A stretch of DNA of 35,233 nucleotides from Sphingomonas sp. (GCF_026460985.1 NZ_JAPKNM010000105.1:1-35233), one strand, 5' to 3'; positions 18,810 to 28,630 are shown, numbered from the stretch's first letter. Made by a program: numbers and translations. The notes: a model not told the origin generated them from the sequence alone.

Positions 18810-19071
18810 CGGCACCCACCCTCCCATTTTCCCGCGAGCCACCCTGTGGTATCGCGGCTTCACCCCGGATGAACGAACCGTGATCGCACCGCTTGTCATC
18901 TGATTGTCGCAGATCGGCTTTGCGCGGCGGGGATGGTGGTGTATCTGCGCGCCACACTGTTCGAGTTCGTCGGTGGTTGTCCCCAGCAAAGGCAACCGTC
19001 CCGCTTGAATGTTCGTTCGTTTTCGCGAAAGCGCGTGCGCCCTGGTGCCACGAAAGCTGCAAAGGATCTCA
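18810..19071. other. Divergent intergenic region between the secreted protein and the methyltransferase
   Basis: This stretch must hold both divergent promoters, but I found no convincing -35/-10 pair. It has a short GAACGAAC and a GTTCGTTC near 18869 and 19013; their spacing does not fit a LexA box. The ribosome site of the methyltransferase (AAAGGA) is at about 19061-19066. Confidence 0.3.
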
Positions 19072-19692
19072 ATGCCCGCATCGACCGCCTCCGCAAAGCA
19101 GCGCCGTGCCAGTATGCGTGCCGCCGGAGTGTCCTCGCCCTGGGTGATGTTCCTCAAGGGCTTCTTCAAGCATCCGGTGATGGTGGGCGCGATCGCTTCC
19201 TCGTCGCAGCGCCTCGTGAAGCGCATGCTCGATCGAGTCGACTGGGGCAATTGCAAGCTGTTCGTCGAATACGGCCCCGGCGTGGGAACCTTCACTCGCC
19301 CGATCCTCGAGCGGCTGGCGCCTGACGCCAAGCTGATCGTGATCGACACGAATCCCGATTTCATCCGCTACCTGAAGCACATGATCGACGATCCGCGCTT
19401 CATCGCGATCAATGATTCGGCGGCGGACATCAAGAAGATCATCGCCGATCACGGCTTCGACCATGCCGATTTCATCGCCTCGGGCCTTCCCTTCTCGACG
19501 CTGCCGACGGGCGTGGGTGATTCGATCGCGCATGCCACCCACGACATCCTTCGCCCGGGCGGCGCGTTCCTGGTCTACCAGTACAATCCGAAGGTGCGGA
19601 ACTTCCTGACGCCCTATTGGGATCATATCGACCATGAGGTCGAGTGGTGGAACCTGCCCCCCGCGCAGCTCTGGTGGGCGTGGAAGAAATAA
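19072..19692 (+). CDS. Phospholipid N-methyltransferase-like SAM enzyme (COG3963 type)
   Basis: Likely methylates phosphatidylethanolamine towards phosphatidylcholine. The 206-residue product has a basic N-terminus, then KHPVMVGAIASSSQRLVKRM (about 34-53), the membrane-lipid methyltransferase signature resembling VGAI-PSS. The SAM motif I is LFVEYGPGVGTFTR (about 64-76) and the acidic residue of motif II sits in VIDTNPD. ATG 19072 follows AAAGGA. It is divergent from psd-pssA, which make its substrate; that context strengthens the assignment. A KsgA-like rRNA methyltransferase is the main alternative, less likely because the typical substrate motifs are absent. Confidence 0.8.
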   Translation: MPASTASAKQRRASMRAAGVSSPWVMFLKGFFKHPVMVGAIASSSQRLVKRMLDRVDWGNCKLFVEYGPGVGTFTRPILERLAPDAKLIVIDTNPDFIRYLKHMIDDPRFIAINDSAADIKKIIADHGFDHADFIASGLPFSTLPTGVGDSIAHATHDILRPGGAFLVYQYNPKVRNFLTPYWDHIDHEVEWWNLPPAQLWWAWKK

Positions 19693-19710
19693 GCGCCGCC
19701 AAGGGCGCTT
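19691..19710 (+). terminator. Weak hairpin at the end of the methyltransferase gene
   Basis: AAGCGCC (19691-19697) pairs with GGCGCTT (19704-19710) around GCCAAG, overlapping the stop codon region. Only C-rich sequence follows, so termination strength is doubtful. Confidence 0.4.
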
Positions 19711-19768
19711 GATCCCCCCTCCCCATCCTCCTAGACGCTCGCCCAAACCCTAAAAAGGAAGCGAGCAC

Positions 19769-20989
19769 ATGGCGAAGATCAAGGTTGCAACGCCGGTCGT
19801 GGAGATCGACGGCGACGAGATGACGCGGATCATCTGGCAGTGGATCCGCGAGCGCCTGATCCTCCCCTATCTCGACATCGACCTCAAATATTACGACCTC
19901 GGCGTCGAGAAGCGCGACGAGACCAACGACCAGATCACGATCGATTCGGCGAACGCGATCAAGCAGTACGGCGTCGGCGTGAAGTGCGCGACGATCACCC
20001 CGGACGAGGCCCGCGTCGAGGAATTCGGCCTCAAGGAAATGTGGAAGTCGCCCAACGGCACGATCCGCAACATCCTGGGCGGCGTGATCTTCCGCGAGCC
20101 GATCGTGATCTCGAACGTGCCCCGCCTGATCCCCGGCTGGACCCGCCCGATCGTCGTCGGCCGCCATGCGTTCGGCGACCAGTACAAGGCCACCGACTTC
20201 AAGGTGCCCGGCAAGGGCAAGCTCAGCATGAAGTGGGAAGGCGAGAATGGCGAGACCATCGAGAAGGAAGTGTTCAACTTCCCCGACGCCGGCGTCGCGA
20301 TGGGCATGTACAATCTCGACGAATCGATCACCGATTTCGCCCGCGCGAGCATGAACTATTCGCTCGGCCGCGGCTGGCCGCTCTATCTCTCGACCAAGAA
20401 CACGATCCTCAAGGCCTATGACGGGCGCTTCAAGGACATCTTCCAGGCCGTGTTCGAGGCCGAGTTCAAGGACCAGTTCCAGGCCGCCGGCATCGTCTAC
20501 GAGCACCGCCTGATCGACGACATGGTCGCCTCGGCGCTCAAGTGGCACGGCGAGTTCGTCTGGGCCTGCAAGAACTATGACGGCGACGTCCAGTCGGACC
20601 AGGTCGCGCAGGGCTTCGGCTCGCTCGGTCTGATGACTTCGGTGCTGATGTCGCCCGACGGCAAGACGATCGAGGCCGAGGCGGCGCACGGCACCGTCAC
20701 GCGCCACTATCGCCAGCACCAGCAGGGCAAGGCGACTTCGACCAACCCGATCGCCTCGATCTTCGCCTGGACCGGCGGCCTCAAGTATCGCGGCAAGTTC
20801 GACGGCACCCCCGAGGTAACGCGCTTCGCCGAGACGCTCGAGAAGGTCTGCATCCAGACCGTCGAGAGCGGCGCGATGACCAAGGACCTCGCGCTGCTGA
20901 TCGGCCCCGATCAGGCGTGGATGACCACCGAGCAGTTCTTCGAGACGGTTCGCGTCAATCTCGAAACCGCGATGGGCAGCTGGCAGTAA
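19769..20989 (+). CDS. icd: NADP-dependent isocitrate dehydrogenase
   Basis: TCA-cycle enzyme converting isocitrate to 2-oxoglutarate with NADPH formation. The 406-residue product belongs to the homodimeric, eukaryote-like subfamily: [11 protein letters not shown] at the N-terminus, [20 protein letters not shown] (substrate serine), [22 protein letters not shown], the [20 protein letters not shown] region with the metal-binding aspartates, and [15 protein letters not shown] 19769 has AAAGGA with an AT-rich leader just upstream. It probably has its own promoter. No clear terminator lies between it and the antiporter gene downstream. Confidence 0.98.
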   Translation: MAKIKVATPVVEIDGDEMTRIIWQWIRERLILPYLDIDLKYYDLGVEKRDETNDQITIDSANAIKQYGVGVKCATITPDEARVEEFGLKEMWKSPNGTIRNILGGVIFREPIVISNVPRLIPGWTRPIVVGRHAFGDQYKATDFKVPGKGKLSMKWEGENGETIEKEVFNFPDAGVAMGMYNLDESITDFARASMNYSLGRGWPLYLSTKNTILKAYDGRFKDIFQAVFEAEFKDQFQAAGIVYEHRLIDDMVASALKWHGEFVWACKNYDGDVQSDQVAQGFGSLGLMTSVLMSPDGKTIEAEAAHGTVTRHYRQHQQGKATSTNPIASIFAWTGGLKYRGKFDGTPEVTRFAETLEKVCIQTVESGAMTKDLALLIGPDQAWMTTEQFFETVRVNLETAMGSWQ

Positions 20990-21003
20990 GCGGCTGACAA
21001 ACG

Positions 21004-21068
21004 GCATGGGCGGCGGCGATCACGGCCGTTGCGAGTACCGAGTGCCGCCCCTAGGCTGCCGCCCATGC
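21004..21068 (+). other. Inverted repeat that buries the antiporter start codon
   Basis: GCATGGGCGGC (21004-21014) is the exact complement of GCCGCCCATGC (21058-21068), whose ATG (21065-21067) is the predicted start of the antiporter. Including one G-U pair, the stem extends to about 14 bp (21004-21017 with 21055-21068). In RNA starting upstream of 21004 the initiation codon would be sequestered. Confidence 0.55.
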
Positions 21069-22837
21069 TAAGTCTGAACAATACCGGTTTCAGCGACACG
21101 CTGGTGATCCTCGGCGCGGCCGGGTTGGTGATCCCCGCCTTCGCGCGCTTCCGCATCAGCCCGGTGATCGGCTTCATCCTGGTCGGCGCGCTGGTCGGCC
21201 CCGCCGGGCTCGGCTCGCTGATCAGCCAATATCCCTGGCTCTATTACTTCACGATCTCCGACGCGCATTCGATCGAGCCGTTCGCCGAATTCGGCATCAT
21301 CCTCTTGCTCTTCTCGATCGGGCTCGAGCTTTCGTTCCGAAGGCTCTGGTCGATGCGCAGGCTCGTGTTCGGGGTAGGCGCCGCGGAGCTCGCCGGGGCG
21401 GGCCTCATCCTCGCCGCGGCGCTCTATCTCACCGGATTGAGCACCGGCGGCGCGATCGGCCTGGGACTGGCGCTCGCTCTCTCCTCCACCGCATTGGTCG
21501 TCCCGATCGCCGGCACCACCAGCGCCGTGGGCCGCGCGGCCTTCGCCATGCTGCTGTTCGAGGATCTGGCGCTCGTGCCGATCATCTTCATGCTCGGCGC
21601 CTTGTCGCCGGTACCGGGCGTCGCCGGGATGACCGGGCTGCTGACCACGCTATGGGTGGGCGTGCTGACGGTCGCCATATTGTTCGTGGGGGGCCGCTTT
21701 CTGCTGCCGCGCATGTTCGCGCAGGCTGCCCGGACCAAGAGTCCCGAGCTGTTTCTCGCGGCGAGCCTGCTGGTCGTTATCGTCGCCAGCCTCGCCACCA
21801 CCGCCGCCGGCCTGTCGCCGATCGTCGGGGCACTGATCGCGGGGCTGCTCATCGCCGAGACCGAATATCACGGCGAGGTCGAGGCGATCACCGCGCCGTT
21901 CAAGGGGCTCGCGCTCGGCGTGTTCCTGATCACCGTGGGCATGCGGCTCGATCTCGGCTTCGTGCTCGCCAATTGGATGCCGTTGCTGGGCGCGACCGTG
22001 ATGGTGATGGTGGTCAAGGTCGCCGTCACGACCGGGCTGCTCAAGCTTTCGGGCGCGCGCACCGGCACCGCGACCGAGACCGGCGTGCTGATGGCGAGCC
22101 CCTCCGAGACCACGCTGATCGTGCTCGGGGTGGCCGGCGCGGCGGGCCTGATCTCGGGGGCGACCGCAGCCTTCTGGACCACGGTCACTGCGATCGGCCT
22201 GACCGCCACGCCGCTGCTGGCCAAGGCGGGCCAGCTCGTCGCGCGCCTCATCGAGCAGCAGGAGAAGGACGAGGCCCCCGCCGCGATCGACAAAATGCGC
22301 GCGGGAACCGTGGTGATCGGCTTCGGCCGCGTGGGCCGCACCGTGGCGGACATGCTCCGCCGGCACGGACTCTCCTATCTCGGCGTCGACGCCGACATCG
22401 ACAACGTCAACGCCGCCCGCAAGGAAGGCTATACCGTTTTGTTCGGCGACGTGACCCGCAGCGAGCTGGTCGACCAGCTCAGGCTCGGCCACGCCAAGGC
22501 GCTCGTGCTGACGATGGACGATCCGGTGCTCACCGTCCGCCTCACCAAGCGCGTGCGCAGCTGGGTGCCCGACCTGCCGATCATCGCCCGTGCGCGCGAC
22601 GCCGATCATGCCGCAGAGCTGTACAAGGCGGGCGCGACCGATGCGGTTCCCGAGACGCTGGAGAGTTCGCTACAATTGTCCGAGGCGGTGCTCGTCGATG
22701 TGGGCATCGCGGTCGGCCCGGTGATTGCGTCGATCCACGAGAAGCGCGACGAGATGCGCAAGTCGATCAAGGCCGCCTCGGACCTCGACCGGGAGCCGCG
22801 GCTGCGCCGCACGCGCAAGGCGGACGTCGTCGAATGA
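21065..22837 (+). CDS. Kef-type (CPA2) cation:proton antiporter with RCK domain
   Basis: Inner-membrane monovalent cation/proton antiporter or K+ efflux protein. The 590-residue product has about a dozen hydrophobic segments in residues 1-395, including the CPA2 motifs GFILVGALVGP, FGIILLLFSIGLEL, ALSSTALV and LLFEDLALVP with its conserved Glu-Asp. A TrkA-N/RCK nucleotide-binding domain begins near residue 412 with VVIGFGRVGRTVADML and an acidic VDAD. ATG 21065 gives the best fit to family N-termini, though no clear ribosome site precedes it. KefB versus KefC, or a Ybal-like type, cannot be decided. No KefF/KefG partner is adjacent. Confidence 0.9.
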   Translation: MLSLNNTGFSDTLVILGAAGLVIPAFARFRISPVIGFILVGALVGPAGLGSLISQYPWLYYFTISDAHSIEPFAEFGIILLLFSIGLELSFRRLWSMRRLVFGVGAAELAGAGLILAAALYLTGLSTGGAIGLGLALALSSTALVVPIAGTTSAVGRAAFAMLLFEDLALVPIIFMLGALSPVPGVAGMTGLLTTLWVGVLTVAILFVGGRFLLPRMFAQAARTKSPELFLAASLLVVIVASLATTAAGLSPIVGALIAGLLIAETEYHGEVEAITAPFKGLALGVFLITVGMRLDLGFVLANWMPLLGATVMVMVVKVAVTTGLLKLSGARTGTATETGVLMASPSETTLIVLGVAGAAGLISGATAAFWTTVTAIGLTATPLLAKAGQLVARLIEQQEKDEAPAAIDKMRAGTVVIGFGRVGRTVADMLRRHGLSYLGVDADIDNVNAARKEGYTVLFGDVTRSELVDQLRLGHAKALVLTMDDPVLTVRLTKRVRSWVPDLPIIARARDADHAAELYKAGATDAVPETLESSLQLSEAVLVDVGIAVGPVIASIHEKRDEMRKSIKAASDLDREPRLRRTRKADVVE

Positions 22838-22907
22838 GCGTGGATTCGCCTTGCCGCCCGAACAGCGGGACCGCATGTTCGACCGAAAAGCTCATGGAGT
22901 CCGCCCG

Positions 22908-23414
22908 ATGATCGCGCTCTTCCTCCTCCTGGCCGCGCCGCAGACTGCCGCCGACCCGCTCGCTTCCGCCAGGGCCGGCAAGCTCCAATGCGCCAATCCC
23001 AATATCGAGAAGAAGACCTGCATGGGCCTCACCAGCTACAAGCTGAATGGCGACGGCGGCTTCGAAACCACGACGACCCTCCTCATCGCGCCGCAACCGC
23101 CGATCACGATGGAAGTGAAGTCGACCGGAAAGCTCGTCGGAGACCAGTTCTGCGCGCCCATCCGCAAGGAAGACATCGACGCCGCGACGTTCAAGATGGA
23201 CGGCGCACCGCTCGACGCGACGACCGCGGGAACGATCCGGGCGCAGATCCTCGGCTCGATCACGCCGATGCTCGGCAAGATGGGCTGCACGCGCGAAACG
23301 CCCGACGGCGCCGTGCTCAAGGCCGAAGTGACGCTGGACGGCGTCGCCCGGCCCGAAATGACCCAGCACGTGCTGTGGGTGCAGCCCGAAGACGGCTACA
23401 AGCTCGGCCTATAG
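22908..23414 (+). CDS. Secreted four-cysteine protein, tandem paralogue 1
   Basis: I do not recognise the family. The 168-residue product from ATG 22908 (GGAG eight bases upstream) has a short signal peptide (IALFLLLAAPQTAA) and a mature domain with four cysteines: LQC, KTC, QFC and MGC. Those four positions are conserved in the adjacent second copy (23433-23942), as are DPLA-AR, DGAPL, VT-DG and RPEM-Q with a final WV-PEDGY. Two disulphides in an extracytoplasmic domain are a reasonable inference. It lies 70 bases after the antiporter on the same strand and may be in its operon. Confidence 0.78.
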   Translation: MIALFLLLAAPQTAADPLASARAGKLQCANPNIEKKTCMGLTSYKLNGDGGFETTTTLLIAPQPPITMEVKSTGKLVGDQFCAPIRKEDIDAATFKMDGAPLDATTAGTIRAQILGSITPMLGKMGCTRETPDGAVLKAEVTLDGVARPEMTQHVLWVQPEDGYKLGL

Positions 23415-23432
23415 CCTCAGGAGACCGGAATC

Positions 23433-23942
23433 TTGCTCGCCTTGCTGCTCGCGCTGGCCGGACCGGCCGGCCAGGATGTGGATCCCCTCGCCCAGGCGCG
23501 CGAGGGCAGGATGCAATGCGTCGCGCCCGACACCGCGCGCCGCACCTGCCGGTCGCTGGTTCGCTATACGCTGCGCGGCGACAGCGAGTTCGATGCATTG
23601 GTGTCGGGGCTGGTGAGCACCGAGCCGGTCGCGATCCTCGAATATCGCACCAGCGGTACGGTGCAGGACGGCGCGATCTGCTCGGTGATCCGGCCCATCG
23701 ACCTGCGCGACGGCAGGATCACCAAGGACGGCGCACCGCTCGCGCCCGCGATCGAGGCGCAGGTGCGCACGCGCGTGATGAACGCCGCCCAGCCACTGGC
23801 GGGGCACAGGCGCTGCTACCGGCAACGCTTCGACGGTCATGAATATCAGAGCGACGTGACGATCGACGGCTTGCTCCGCCCCGAGATGAGCCAGCGCTCG
23901 ATCTGGGTGCGCCCCGACGACGGCTACGCCGTAGCGCCCTGA
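23433..23942 (+). CDS. Secreted four-cysteine protein, tandem paralogue 2
   Basis: Same unknown family as the preceding gene and evidently a tandem duplication. The 169-residue product starts at TTG 23433, justified by AGGAG about 10 bases upstream and a signal peptide (ALLLALAGPAGQ). Shared landmarks are DPLAQAREGRMQC, RRTC, AIC-x2-IR, KDGAPL, RRC, VTIDG-x2-RPEMSQ and WVRPDDGY; all four cysteines align with copy 1. Similarity elsewhere is low, so divergence is old. It ends only six bases before the convergent alaS stop, without a recognisable terminator. Confidence 0.78.
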   Translation: MLALLLALAGPAGQDVDPLAQAREGRMQCVAPDTARRTCRSLVRYTLRGDSEFDALVSGLVSTEPVAILEYRTSGTVQDGAICSVIRPIDLRDGRITKDGAPLAPAIEAQVRTRVMNAAQPLAGHRRCYRQRFDGHEYQSDVTIDGLLRPEMSQRSIWVRPDDGYAVAP

Positions 23943-23948
23943 GCGGCC

Positions 23949-26600
23949 TCAGGCGGCCGCCTTCGCCTCCGCCAGCGCCTCGCGCACCGCGCCGAGCGCT
24001 TCGCCGGCCTTGCTGCCATCGGGCCCACCGCCTTGCGCCATGTCGGGCCGACCGCCGCCGCCCTGCCCGCCAAGCACCGCCACGGCGGTCTTGACCAGAT
24101 CGACCGCGCTCAGCCCGAGCCCGTCGCTGACTCCCACCGCGACCGACGCACGGCCGTCATTGACCGCAACGAGCGCAACCACGCCGCTGCCGATCCGTGC
24201 CTTGGCTTCATCGACCGCCCCGCGCAGCGACTTGGGGTCGAGCCCCTCCAGCACCTGCCCCACGAAGTTGACCCCGCCCACCTGCTCGGGGCCCGCGGGC
24301 GCGGCAGAACCGCCTCCGCCCAGCGCCAGCGCCTTCTTGGCATCGGCAAGCTCGCGCTCGAGCCGACGGCGTTCCTCGACGAGGCTCAGCACCCGCGCCG
24401 GCACATCGTCGGGCGAGGTCTTGAGCGCCGCCGCGGCTTCCCTGAGGCGTTCGTCGCGCGCGTTGAGCCATAGCCGCGCGCCCTCGCCGGTCAGCGCCTC
24501 GATGCGGCGGATGCCCGAGGAGACTGCGCTCTCCGAGACGATCTTGAAGATCGCGATATCGCCGGTGGCGTGCACGTGCGTGCCGCCGCACAGCTCGACC
24601 GAATAATGCTGGTCGTCGCCGCGGCCCATCGAGAGCACGCGGACCTCGTCGCCATATTTCTCCCCGAACAGCGCCATCGCGCCCGCGGCGATCGCGTCCT
24701 CGGGCGTCATCAGCCGGGTGCCAACCGTGTCATTGTGGCGGATCTGCGCGTTCACATCGGCCTCGATATCGGCCACTTCCTGCGGCGTGAGCGCGGACGG
24801 GTGCGAGAAATCGAAGCGCAGCCGGTCGGGCGCGACGAGGCTGCCCTTCTGCGTGATGTGGCCGCCCAGCCGCTTGCGCAACGCTGCGTGGAGCAGGTGC
24901 GTAGCGCTATGATTGGCGCGGATCGCGTCGCGGCGTGCGGCGTCGACCGAGAGATGGACGGTGTCGCCCACCGCGATCTCGCCCGTCTCGATCTTCGCAT
25001 GATGCGCGTGGAGCCGGCCGAGCGGCTTCGAAGTGTCGTCGACGACCGCGCGCAGCTTGTCGTTGGCGATCGTACCGGCATCGCCCATCTGGCCACCCGA
25101 TTCGCCGTAGAAGGGCGTCTGGTTGGTGAGGATGGTCACTGCATCGCCCGCCCCGGCCTTGTCGACGCGCGTACCGTCCTTGACCAAGGCGACGACCTGG
25201 CCTTCGCCTTCGGTGCCGACATAGCCAGTGAACTCGGTGCCGCCGAGTTCGTCGGCGATGTCGTACCAGACTTCGTCGCTGGCCTTGTCGCCCGAGCCCT
25301 TCCAGGCGGCGCGCGCGGCGCGCTTCTGCTCGGCCATCGCGCTGTCGAAGCCCGCGCGATCGACCTGGATGCCATTGGCGCGCAACGCGTCCTCGGTCAG
25401 ATCATAGGGGAAGCCGAAGGTGTCGTAGAGCTTGAACGCGGTCTCGCCCGGCAGCGTATCGCCTTCGGAAAGACCTTGGGTAGCCTCGTCGAGCAGGCGC
25501 AGGCCGTTGGCGAGCGTCTGGCGGAAACGCGTCTCTTCCTGGAGCAGGGTCGCCTCTATCAACGGCTGCGCGCGGACGAGCTCGGGATAGGCGGCGCCCA
25601 TCTCGGCGACCAGCGCCGGCACCATCCGGTGCATCAGCGGATCCTTCGCGCCGAGCAGGTGCGCGTGGCGCATCGCGCGACGCATGATGCGGCGGAGCAC
25701 ATAGCCGCGGCCCTCGTTCGCGGGCAGCACGCCGTCCGCGACGAGAAAACCCGAGGAGCGCAGGTGATCGGCGATCACGCGGTGGCTCGCCTGGTTCTCG
25801 CCGGTGGTCGAGGCGCCGGTGAGCGCGCCCGATTCGGCGATCAGCGCCTTGAAGGTGTCGGTATCGTAATTGTCGTGGACGCCCTGGAGCACCGCGGCGA
25901 GGCGTTCGAGCCCCATGCCGGTGTCGATGCTCGGCTTGGGCAGCTCGCTGACGATCTCGTCATTCTCCTGCAGATACTGCATGAAGACGAGGTTCCAGAT
26001 CTCGACGAAGCGGTCGCCATCCTCCTCGGGGGAGCCCGGGGGGCCGCCATGGATATGGTCGCCGTGATCGTAGAAGATCTCCGAGCAGGGCCCGCACGGG
26101 CCGTCCGATCCCATCGCCCAGAAATTGTCCTTGGTCGGGATCCGGATGATCCGGCTTTCGGGCAGGCCCGCGATCTTCCGCCACAGGTCGAACGCCTGGT
26201 CGTCGGTGTGATAGACCGTGGCGGTCAGCTTCTCCGCCGGGATGCCCCATTCGCGCGTCAGCAGCGTCCACGCATGCGTGATCGCCTGCTCCTTGAAATA
26301 GTCGCCGAACGAGAAATTGCCGAGCATCTCGAAGAAGGTGTGGTGGCGCGCGGTGTATCCCACATTGTCGAGATCGTTGTGCTTGCCGCCGGCACGGACG
26401 CACTTCTGCGAGCTGGTCGCGGTCGAATAGGGACGCGTCTCGAGCCCGGTGAAGACGTTCTTGAACGGCACCATGCCCGCATTGACGAACATCAACGTCG
26501 GATCGTTTTGCGGCACCAGCGGCGCGCTGGGCACGCGGGCATGGCCCTGGCCTTCGAAATAGTCGAGGAAGCTGCGGCGGATATCGTTGGTCGACGTCAT
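23949..26600 (-). CDS. alaS: Alanine-tRNA ligase
   Basis: Charges tRNA-Ala and edits Ser/Gly-tRNA-Ala. The 883-residue product is full length. The class II catalytic domain is at the N-terminus ([44 protein letters not shown]), then the helical tRNA-binding domain, the editing domain with the zinc ligands in HSATHLLHA (about 560-568) and [11 protein letters not shown] (about 668-678), and a Gly-rich C-terminal oligomerisation domain. ATG 26600 has no strong ribosome site. It is the last gene of a minus-strand group behind a membrane protein and the M24 peptidase. Confidence 0.98.
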   Translation of the reverse strand: MTSTNDIRRSFLDYFEGQGHARVPSAPLVPQNDPTLMFVNAGMVPFKNVFTGLETRPYSTATSSQKCVRAGGKHNDLDNVGYTARHHTFFEMLGNFSFGDYFKEQAITHAWTLLTREWGIPAEKLTATVYHTDDQAFDLWRKIAGLPESRIIRIPTKDNFWAMGSDGPCGPCSEIFYDHGDHIHGGPPGSPEEDGDRFVEIWNLVFMQYLQENDEIVSELPKPSIDTGMGLERLAAVLQGVHDNYDTDTFKALIAESGALTGASTTGENQASHRVIADHLRSSGFLVADGVLPANEGRGYVLRRIMRRAMRHAHLLGAKDPLMHRMVPALVAEMGAAYPELVRAQPLIEATLLQEETRFRQTLANGLRLLDEATQGLSEGDTLPGETAFKLYDTFGFPYDLTEDALRANGIQVDRAGFDSAMAEQKRAARAAWKGSGDKASDEVWYDIADELGGTEFTGYVGTEGEGQVVALVKDGTRVDKAGAGDAVTILTNQTPFYGESGGQMGDAGTIANDKLRAVVDDTSKPLGRLHAHHAKIETGEIAVGDTVHLSVDAARRDAIRANHSATHLLHAALRKRLGGHITQKGSLVAPDRLRFDFSHPSALTPQEVADIEADVNAQIRHNDTVGTRLMTPEDAIAAGAMALFGEKYGDEVRVLSMGRGDDQHYSVELCGGTHVHATGDIAIFKIVSESAVSSGIRRIEALTGEGARLWLNARDERLREAAAALKTSPDDVPARVLSLVEERRRLERELADAKKALALGGGGSAAPAGPEQVGGVNFVGQVLEGLDPKSLRGAVDEAKARIGSGVVALVAVNDGRASVAVGVSDGLGLSAVDLVKTAVAVLGGQGGGGRPDMAQGGGPDGSKAGEALGAVREALAEAKAAA

Positions 26601-26657
26601 GCGTGCGACTTAGGGGCACGCGGCGTTCGGCTCAAGCGAAACGCTTCGATCACAGCG

Positions 26658-27191
26658 TCACGGCTTCTGAATTGCCTCCAGCGCGTGGATCTCGCGCCGC
26701 GTCGCAAGGTCCGCGGTCAGCCTACGGCGCAGACGGGACAACGCCTTCTGGATCGAATCGTAAACTTCGGACGGAACCTCCGCGTCGCCCCGCGGGCCGA
26801 GCGCAGCGCAAATCACCGTCTGCGCCTCGCCGTACACGTCGCGCGCTTCCTGCGAGAGATAGAGACCCCCGCCGCCGAAATACCAATCGCGCAGCTCGCG
26901 CGTGAGCTTTTCGAGACGCCCATAGGTCAGTCCGTCGTTCCGGGGCCATTGGGGGAGCGGCGCGGTGAGCGCCCAAAGTTCGAGATAGCGGGTCTCCCGC
27001 GTCTGCGACAATTGCTGGTCATAGCCGTCCATCGCCCTGAGCAGCAGCTCGTTGCGCATCTCGATCTGGCGCGTTCGGGTGTCGATCAGCTTGAGCAGCG
27101 AGTTGATCAGCCCCTGGCCGAACAGCACGACGAAGACGATGAAGATCGCGGCGCCACCAGTCGCGCCAGCAAGCAGACTGTCCCAAGGCAT
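26658..27191 (-). CDS. Membrane-anchored protein of unknown function
   Basis: I do not recognise the family. The 177-residue product from ATG 27191 (GGGAGGGCGAC just upstream) has one N-terminal transmembrane segment (about 8-33: AGATGGAAIFIVFVVLFGQG) followed by a soluble, helix-rich domain. That domain has many Arg/Glu/Leu, an aromatic RELRDWYFGGGG segment and a C-terminal helix rich in Arg (KALSRLRRRLTADLATRRE). It could be a cytoplasmic-facing single-pass protein. It lies between the M24 peptidase (71-base gap) and alaS (57-base gap), all on the minus strand, so co-transcription is possible. The frame extends further upstream but without coding character. Confidence 0.75.
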   Translation of the reverse strand: MPWDSLLAGATGGAAIFIVFVVLFGQGLINSLLKLIDTRTRQIEMRNELLLRAMDGYDQQLSQTRETRYLELWALTAPLPQWPRNDGLTYGRLEKLTRELRDWYFGGGGLYLSQEARDVYGEAQTVICAALGPRGDAEVPSEVYDSIQKALSRLRRRLTADLATRREIHALEAIQKP

Positions 27192-27262
27192 GTCGCCCTC
27201 CCGAGATCGCCTGCGCGCAACATAGCACAGGCGCCCGGAAACATCGCCACTCGGCGACGGCG

Positions 27263-28528
27263 TCAGTCGAAAGGCGCGTCGATCGACTTGGGCGGTACGC
27301 TGAACCATTTCGGGCCGGATTCGGTCATGTGGAAGCAATCCTCGAGCCGGATGCCGAAGCTGCCCGGGATGTAGATTCCCGGCTCGTTCGAGAAGCACAT
27401 GCCCGCCGCGAGCGGCGTCTTCTCGCCGCGAACGAGGTTTACCGGTTCATGGCCGTCCATGCCGATGCCGTGGCCGGTGCGGTGCGAGAGGCCGGGCAAC
27501 TGATAGTCCGGGCCGTAGCCCAGCGAGGTGTAATAACGCCGCACCGCATCGTCGACAGCGCCGGCGGGCGTGCCCAGCTTCGCCACTTCGAGCGCGATCT
27601 GCTGGCCGCGCGCGACCTGGTTCCAGACCTTGCGTTGCTCGGCACTCGCGGTGCCGAAGACGAAGCTGCGCGATACGTCCGACTGGTAACCCTGGACGCT
27701 GCAGCCGCAGTCCATCAGCACGACCTCGCCGGGCACGACCTTTTGCGGCTTGCCGCTGCCGTGCGGATAGGCCGCCGCCTCGCCGAGCAGGATCAGGTTC
27801 CACTCGTTCGAGCCGCCCAGCTTGCGCGTGGCAGCGCTCATCAGCGCAGCGATGTCGCGCGGCGTCATGCCCTCGCGAATGCGAGGATAGGTCCAGCGAT
27901 AGGCGGCGATCGTCACGTCGGTGGCGAGTTGCATCAAAGCGAGCTCAGGCGCGGTCTTGATCATGCGGCAGCCGCGCACGATCGGGTTGGCCGAGACGAT
28001 CTTCGCGCCGGGCAAAGCGCGCTGGAGGCCGTCGACGGCGAAATAGCGGACGGTCTCCTCGACCCCGATCGGCCGCGCGGCCAGCTTGCGCTCCTTGAGG
28101 AAGCCGGCGACCACCGCCAGCGGGTCCTGGTCCTCCTGCCACACGCGGACTTGGGCGGGGATCGCCAGGCTCTCGCGGACCGAAGGCTCCTCGAAGAAGG
28201 GCGTCACGATGCACGGTTCGCCTTCGACCGGCAGGACGACTGCGGTGAGCCGTTCGCTCCGCCCCCAGCGCACCCCGGTGAAGTAGATGAGCGACGAGCC
28301 TGGCTCGATCAGCACCGCGCCGATCCCCGCCGCCTTCATCAGCGCCTGCGCCCGGGCGATCCGCGCGAGGCGCTCCTCGCGGCCGATGGGCGCGGCGCCC
28401 GTGGTGATGTCCTTCAGCTCCGAGACGTCGGGCTCCTCGGCGCGGAGCAGGCCCGGCAGCGCCAGCAGCGGCACGGCGCCCGCGCTCCGGATCAGCGCGC
28501 GGCGGCTGAGGCTGGGAAGGCGTGTCAT
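27263..28528 (-). CDS. Tat-exported M24-family metallopeptidase (aminopeptidase P / Xaa-Pro type)
   Basis: Predicted dimetal aminopeptidase or dipeptidase acting in the periplasm. The 421-residue product starts at ATG 28528 with a twin-arginine signal (SRRALIRSAG, residues 8-17) and a hydrophobic stretch ending near LLRA-EE. The creatinase/prolidase N-domain is followed by the pita-bread catalytic domain. All five metal ligands are visible: Asp273 (LMDCG), Asp284 (YQSDVSR), His353 (RTGHGIG), Glu382 (SNEPG) and Glu396 (RLEDC). Export by Tat suits a folded metalloenzyme. The gene is divergent from the symporter, so released peptides or amino acids might be taken up by it; that link is speculative. 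Confidence 0.9.
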   Translation of the reverse strand: MTRLPSLSRRALIRSAGAVPLLALPGLLRAEEPDVSELKDITTGAAPIGREERLARIARAQALMKAAGIGAVLIEPGSSLIYFTGVRWGRSERLTAVVLPVEGEPCIVTPFFEEPSVRESLAIPAQVRVWQEDQDPLAVVAGFLKERKLAARPIGVEETVRYFAVDGLQRALPGAKIVSANPIVRGCRMIKTAPELALMQLATDVTIAAYRWTYPRIREGMTPRDIAALMSAATRKLGGSNEWNLILLGEAAAYPHGSGKPQKVVPGEVVLMDCGCSVQGYQSDVSRSFVFGTASAEQRKVWNQVARGQQIALEVAKLGTPAGAVDDAVRRYYTSLGYGPDYQLPGLSHRTGHGIGMDGHEPVNLVRGEKTPLAAGMCFSNEPGIYIPGSFGIRLEDCFHMTESGPKWFSVPPKSIDAPFD

Positions 28529-28630
28529 TCGGGGCGACTCCGGCAAGAATTGCGTGGACGGCTGCGATAGGGTCCTTGACCCGGCGGCGACAATCCCCTT
28601 CCCTGCCGCGAACTTACTTAGGGGAATTTC

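Noticed and set aside
19013..19020. GTTCGTTC upstream of the methyltransferase as a LexA site
   Set aside because: The two GTTC copies are adjacent, not separated by seven bases, and no other spacing gives a match.
24570..27374. 934-codon plus-strand reading frame opposite alaS
   Set aside because: It is complementary to alaS and the neighbouring gene, has shadow-frame composition and no motif, whereas alaS is unambiguous.
28576..28604. TTGACC as the -35 of the symporter promoter
   Set aside because: The -35 is good, but the sequence 17 bases downstream (TTCCCT) does not resemble a -10.
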